A model generated the notes under the pieces. It saw only the letters and a program-made list of their open reading frames with translations. It searched no databases and had not been told where the DNA came from. A program made the position numbers and the translations under genes. This document shows positions 58,960 to 64,000 of a DNA stretch of 64,000 nucleotides, in pieces. Each line of letters begins with the position of its first letter. Within the stretch, counting starts at the first letter, position 1. Source of the DNA: Sipunculus nudus (lineage: Eukaryota > Annelida > Sipuncula > Golfingiida > Sipunculidae); contig CM049322.1 of NCBI GenBank assembly GCA_026874595.1, forward strand, positions 47,463,840 to 47,527,839, in the 5' to 3' direction.

Positions 58960-61175
58960 TCATGTATACAAAAGTATGTCTTTGGTGGGCCAAACCTAAC
59001 CCCGAATAATGGCATAACCCAACCAGAGTAAATCCTCATGAACATTAATAAGATCTTTTTCCCCTAGCTAGGAGGGTATGCTTTCAACCCAGTTCGTGTG
59101 TGAGTTTGTATGTTTGTGTGTTGATTCACAACAAAACTCTCGCATTCATGGGCACAATGTAATGCTTTTTCCAGACCATTCCAAGGATGGGCCAATGAAA
59201 ATTGATTAGATTTTTGTGCACGAAGGAATCTGGGAAGACGAGCAGAATAAATGAAGGCAAACACGGTTTTGGGAGCATCCTGCATTAGGACACCCCCCCC
59301 CCCCCATAATATTCTGAAAATATAATTGGAATATTTCTCTCATACAAAGATAATGTTAAAAGAACAATCATCACAGTTAAAGATAATGTTATGATATATA
59401 TTAATGCTTTCCTTGACGTACATCACATTGAAAGTCTTAAACATTTGATCCATGGGCCATGTTGCTAAGCTGATTTTTTTCGTATAGGCAAATGATGCAT
59501 TAATTATTGATATATTAGTTTATGCTTTAAAATTTATTGAAACTGAAATAATTGAAGGGGTATTAATCAAGTTTATATAAAATGCATTCAAAGTGGTTTT
59601 GCCTATATTTTAATCAAACTCTACATCCTCACATATATTAATGTGTGGCATATTATTATAATATTAATTATGATCTTATTTAAACAAAGAATCTGTTTAG
59701 CAGCCGGGAATAGTATGAAGACTGACTTAAAACAGAATTAAAAATTGTAGTTTTGCCTATAGCTAAGAAAATTTATAGAAGACACAGATGTATAGTTATA
59801 TGTTTCCAAGAAGGTTTAACCTGGATGCTAAGAAACTTTTAAGTCCAACAGTTTTGGTTTGTACCCTGTCTGATGTTCAGGGTACCCAAAATCAGTTTCC
59901 CAAAGATGTAGTATATAGGTTACAATGACCTAATTTCAGACTTCCTAGTAGATTTAACCAGGAGCAGTACCCTAGCTGAATGTTACACACTGCAGAGTTC
60001 CTCCATTCCCGAGTGCTCAAATCATATTTCTTCCATGGTTTGCAAGTGAAGGTGACAGTGACATCAATTCGTGGGACCCTCTTTTTGAAGGCTCTGTATT
60101 TTAAGTATGAATCCTCCAGGGCCATCTATTACAATGTGTACCCTGTCTGAATTTCATCATGTTAAAACACTGTTTGTTTCCCATATTTAATAAACTATAC
60201 GTCACCGTGACTTAATTTAATTGTACAATTGAAGCTTGGCGTGACCGGCGTGGATTTATTTAAATATTTTTTAGACATCGATCACATGCAATCCTGGAAA
60301 CACCTCCTGCGATGGTCATAGCTCGTTTCATTCTCAATCACACAGGACCAGCAAGATTTGACGTACCAGCACACAAGTCCATTAACAAACATAAAACGTG
60401 GGAATGCAAAGATATGAATTAACCAGGTACCTATCAGTGAAATGGTTATACAATCCAAATTCGAAAAAAAAAAAACTCAGTTCCGTGTTGCTAGGAGATT
60501 TGACCTTAGAGCCAGAAACAATGTTTATTCGGCGTAAACAACAATGACCATTCAGCTTTTACATCCCATTTAACAGTTCTATGGTTAATAGAACCTCTAG
60601 AAAATTCACGGTCCTAGTTCCTCTAGCCAAAAGCCAGAGTATAACACAGGTATACATGCGAGAAAACGTTCCATGGCTCTCTTGTAAGAAAATCAAATTG
60701 ACATCGAAGCAGAGTATATTTGTCAGTTCTTTTAATCCCTGAATACAATTTTCTCTGTAGGACTAGCGTTCACACAAACGTGCCTTGCTGGAAAAACTAT
60801 TCTTTTTGTTTCAGCTTTAACATGGGCCACATTCAACAGCGTCAATGGCAGTTCTTCATGAGTTGGAAATGACGTATAATCCTGACAAGTAGAAAAAATT
60901 CCTACTGGGCCAGCGGCGATAATGATATATCCTTGCTCTAGGCTCGACTATATTTTTCATGTCTCTACTGGAATTCTGGCTTGCCAAAGCAACTCACGCT
61001 TATCATGAATAAAAATAAAAAAGCATCATATAGCCTAAACCAATAACTGGTAGTTATTAGTCTTGGCTGGTCGACACACGCCTTCGCCTGAAAGCCTAAC
61101 TAATAAATCCATATGCATCATGAGGTAGGTCAGCCTGCTGCCTGGATTTAACTCAAAACAACTAGTAAAAAACAC

Positions 61176-61213
<38 letters not shown>

Positions 61214-61624
61214 AAAAAAAAAAATAAAGAGAGACAGAGAGACGCGGGGTGTCCTGATAATCAACAATCATTGCTGGCATCTTTGACAACATATCTGGTC
61301 CTCTTAAACAGATCGTTTTAAGTCCAAAACATGTTTAACATTCAGAACATTAACGGCCCACGAGTCTCATAAATGTAACCACTATCCCCAGTGTGGATTT
61401 TATACAACTGAATTTCTACCTCACTACTCTGCGAGATATATAATCAGACCAAGGCTAAGGACTGGTATTACATAAAGGGTATATTTTTTTGTAAGCCACT
61501 GTCAGCGCACCTATCGTGCAAAGCGAATACGTCATTGATTGGGCTATTTACCCAAAAAGATGCAAGTAGTCAAGCATATACGCAGTGTAGTGCGACCTTA
61601 TTTTGCTGGCATAGTTAATCCAAT
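58960..61624 (+). repeat. Duplicated block beta, copy 3, upstream of family member 4
   Basis: Full-length counterpart of 51280-55164 without the pogo-like insertion. It includes a GA run (61176-61243). Diverged ACC-ATGACCTA-type repeats near 59900-60200 resemble a stretch near 1500-1550. Confidence 0.75.
61176..61243. repeat. (GA)n / A-rich microsatellite
   Basis: GA run interrupted by AAA blocks. Confidence 0.9.
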
Positions 61625-61688
61625 ATGGTGGCCTTGTTAGCCTTTATATGGTTTTTCATTTTTTTGTACTACCTGGCCTCAGGCAGTG
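61625..61688 (+). CDS. Signal-peptide first exon, family member 4
   Basis: A 64-base exon encoding MVALLAFIWFFIFLYYLASG plus S, ending at GTAAGTCTAATCC in phase 1. It shares FFIFL-x-x-LASG with members 2 and 3 but has three extra codons near the start. Flanking sequence on both sides is homologous to 55165. A 50-base gap to a CCCAG acceptor (61738) parallels the 50-base gap at 21672-21721, but the frame after it closes after nine codons. The gene product and its later exons are unknown. Confidence 0.5.
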
Positions 61689-62360
61689 GTAAGTCTAATC
61701 CCTTTTTCAGTTTTATATCTAATTGTCAGTTTTCCCAGTGGTTGTTGGCTTTGGCTATTTATGGTGACCAGTAGAGTTGATTACACAGCTTAGTGATCAA
61801 GGAGGAAATGCGAAATAACAAAAAGGTACATATATTTCTATATTACTTCAATGACTATTATAACTCAATGTGCTAGATACTACGATAACTATTGCTTTGT
61901 AGGTGTTTTTAGTTCCTAACACTATTACTCTTACATATTACTGATAACAATCTCTGGTCCTATATTAACGGTTTAATTCGTCATTAATAATTTTTGGAGA
62001 CTTGAATAAGTCCGAAGACACCGTGAGGTACAGAGTTCAAAATATTAATCTAGTCCATACATTGATTTATGGAATACCCTCTATGACTGTTAGCACTTAG
62101 TGTTAATACAGTGTATTGCATCAAGTTTAGTTGTATCTAAAGTAATGATAATAATAAGGGGCATTAGCAAAATAATCAAAGGCTCCTAGATATATATCTG
62201 AATTCGACTTTTGTGATAAGTTTTGTGATAAGCTCGAACCGTGGCTTATTAGGAAGAGTTCTCAACTGATCCCACTACCCTCAAAGTAGTGACGTTATTA
62301 ATGTACATGTTCTGGCTCTCTGGCAGCACACATCAAACAGTGGACACGGTATTGTAACTG
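61689..62360 (+). repeat. Duplicated block gamma, copy 4
   Basis: Matches 21720-22330 (GATTACACAGCTTA, TATTAACGGTTTRATTCGTC and the (A)AGAATCAAAGGC / AATCAAAGGC stretches). Consistent with intron 1 of the duplicated unit. Confidence 0.65.
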
Positions 62361-62369
62361 TATGAGTTG

Positions 62370-63420
62370 TTAATTTAGCTGACTAAAAGGTCAGCTCCTC
62401 GTCCGTCCGTCCGTCCGTCTCTCCGTCCGTCCGTTTACAAAACATAAATCATAAATGCTGGACGTAGAAACTTCTATCTGAACGTCCGTTTAGTCTCATA
62501 AAATATCTCCTTGCAAACTTGGAATTAGGTCAATGCGGCCTACATTTTCCTCCAGACAAAATATAAAAAAAATTGCTACAAAAGCTGCAGTATCTGAATA
62601 AGTATGCATTGGTCGCAACATCTCTTAGCTTGCATTTTGACCATAGATCCTGCAGACTGGTGGAGACTTTTAAGATGGGGAACAAATTGTATATATTTTG
62701 CCTACAGTCTTCTAAAATGATTTTCAGGGAGTTCCATCAAAAATCTCCTTGAAAACCTGAAATTAGGTCACTGTGACGCATATCCGTTGAGCTATGTGGC
62801 TCGCGAATGTCCCCAGAAAAAAATGATACAAAAGCTGTAGTATCTGAATAACTAATGCATTGGTTCCCGTGATACTTTCATTTTAATCATTTCCTGCCGA
62901 CTGTTGCAGCCACCTGGATCTTTTTCACTATTTTTTTCTACACATTTTTTTTTTCTTTTTTTTCCAGACCCTTAGATGAAACAGTTCGGCTGTTGATAGG
63001 CGTAAAATGAAACCGTTAAACCTAGAATTTCTAACTGTACATACGGAAAGTTCGAGGCAAATCCCCTTGGAAATCTGAACTTTGGTCATAGTGACCTATA
63101 TTCTGCAAGATATATTTATAAATATATTTTGAGCCATATATAGGACTGATTTGCATGATTAGTTACAGTTAGAGCAAAAAACTAGGATGTTCCTTTCCAT
63201 TAAACCTGAAATAATGTCACTGTGGCCTAAATTCTGCAAACTGTGTGAAAAACATAATTTTAACACTCTATTAGTCAGATAGGAACATGGGAGCCGTTGG
63301 ATGTCGCTATTTGCAACATGCATGATTTTGAGTACTCTGGGAGTGATTTACCCATTGTTCAAGGTTCCTTGAATTTAGGCCAGCGTCATGGCCTACAAAT
63401 AAAGAGTACCCATAGGATTT
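62370..63420 (+). repeat. Relative of the 150-bp palindrome repeat
   Basis: Opens with GCTGACTAAAAGGTCAGCTC and a run of CCGTCCGTCCGTCC. The CTCCTTG-AAACCTGAAATTAGG segment recurs near 62508, 62747 and 63065. It ends with a GCCAGCGTCATGGCCTAC stretch. Only one palindrome core is intact (63084). Confidence 0.75.
63084..63096. promoter_or_regulatory. Nuclear-receptor-type palindrome core
   Basis: GGTCATAGTGACC, a perfect GGTCAnnnTGACC core whose outer base is T instead of A on the left. Confidence 0.4.
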
Positions 63421-63589
63421 GGTCATTGATAAACTGCCACCCAAGGGCCCCATATATAGAAAGGCTTTACTTCTTAACCCAATACAGAGGTTATCGATTA
63501 GGTGGATGTTTACAACTTGCATTATTTGTATTACTTACAGCCTTACATCATCAAAGGCATATGCTCCGAATTGGGCTAGCATCTACAGG

Positions 63590-64000
63590 TTGTGTCTTTG
63601 CGTTACAATGGGTCATTGCCGGTTTAAAAAGGTTCACGTACAATACATTTACATATAGACCGTGCTTATCAGCGGTTGACGCTTTGGTTGATAAAGGCTT
63701 TGTTTAGACGTAAGGGTAAAATTAATGCTCCTCAAGATTAACCATAGGGGACATCTTGTACAAGGATTTGCGTGGTTCTTGTTGATATGACTGATCTACA
63801 AAACGGGTGAGATATGAGTTTTATCAATCTTTAGTTTGACACAAACTATAATACTATGTATAAAAGGGCTAAATGCTTGAGCCATATTTCGCTAACTAAT
63901 CTTTTTAAAATTTGTTCATTACCTTAGGGTAGTTCTCCCTTTCCTTCAAAACCGATCATGGGGTTTGCCAGTTTTCGTACACTCTAAAACTCAGCTGTGA
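63590..64000 (+). repeat. Duplicated block delta, truncated by the window end
   Basis: Matches 34700-34960 and in part 32560-32760 (GACCGTGCTTATCAGC, TTTGTTTAGACG, GGACATCTTG-ACAAG stretches). The 136-codon frame at 63297-63707 crosses from the palindrome repeat into this block and is not a gene. Confidence 0.65.

Noticed and set aside
63297..63707. 136-codon plus-strand frame
   Set aside because: Begins in the 150-bp repeat family and runs into block delta; matching blocks at 31.7 and 34.7 kb do not keep the frame.

Overview
This is a stretch of animal nuclear genome, most likely from a bivalve or another mollusc. It is AT-rich and intron-scale, with long non-coding stretches, consensus GTAAGT splice donors, AATAAA signals, many microsatellites and minisatellites, and a NACHT-domain gene of the type expanded in molluscs. 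The bivalve assignment is inference from gene style and repeat types; nothing here fixes a species. Almost all short open frames are noise.

Only one clear host coding gene is visible: a NACHT NTPase with an LRR-like tail on the + strand at 39561-41538. It probably begins at a splice acceptor and carries a one-base frameshift near 40940-40967. Smaller coding pieces are: an orphan exon of a medium-chain dehydrogenase/reductase (MDR) on the - strand (about 3217-3391); the C-terminal part of a Tigger/pogo transposase (7498-7998) inside a terminal-inverted-repeat (TIR) element; and four related short exons (14873, 21617, 55165, 61625). Each of these four encodes a signal peptide and ends in GTAAGT in phase 1. 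A fifth, unrelated signal-peptide-like exon lies at 55769-55864.

The rest is a mosaic of diverged direct duplications, found by comparing the window with itself by eye. Block alpha occurs at about 0.53-3.5, 47.53-51.1 and 56.0-57.56 kb. Block beta, which leads into the signal-peptide exons, occurs at about 20.9-21.6, 51.3-55.2 and 58.9-61.6 kb. Block gamma/delta, downstream of those exons, occurs at about 21.7-23.7, 34.1-35.4, 57.6-57.85 and 61.7-64 kb. Block epsilon plus a 34-bp minisatellite occurs at about 4.55-7.1 and 25.4-27.45 kb. Block zeta occurs at about 13.7-14.4 and 29.65-30.4 kb. This looks like an old, decayed tandem array of a secreted-protein gene family, repeatedly invaded by mobile elements.

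Mobile and repeat content: a Tigger-like element with TA target duplications inside the 34-bp array (7087-8324); a second pogo-like element (53239-54394) whose unoccupied counterpart is visible in a paralogous copy; a non-autonomous LTR retrotransposon on the - strand (42923-47262) with CAAG target duplications and a polypurine tract; a nested element with 14-bp perfect TIRs inside it (45042-46573); a GC-rich inverted-repeat element (5011-5492); a 2.7-kb minisatellite with an orientation switch (35797-38570); and a roughly 150-bp tandem repeat (23745-25340, with relatives at 30.6, 55.4 and 62.4 kb) that carries several perfect AGGTCAnnnTGACCT palindromes, the consensus estrogen-response-element half-site arrangement. 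No rRNA, tRNA or CRISPR was recognised.
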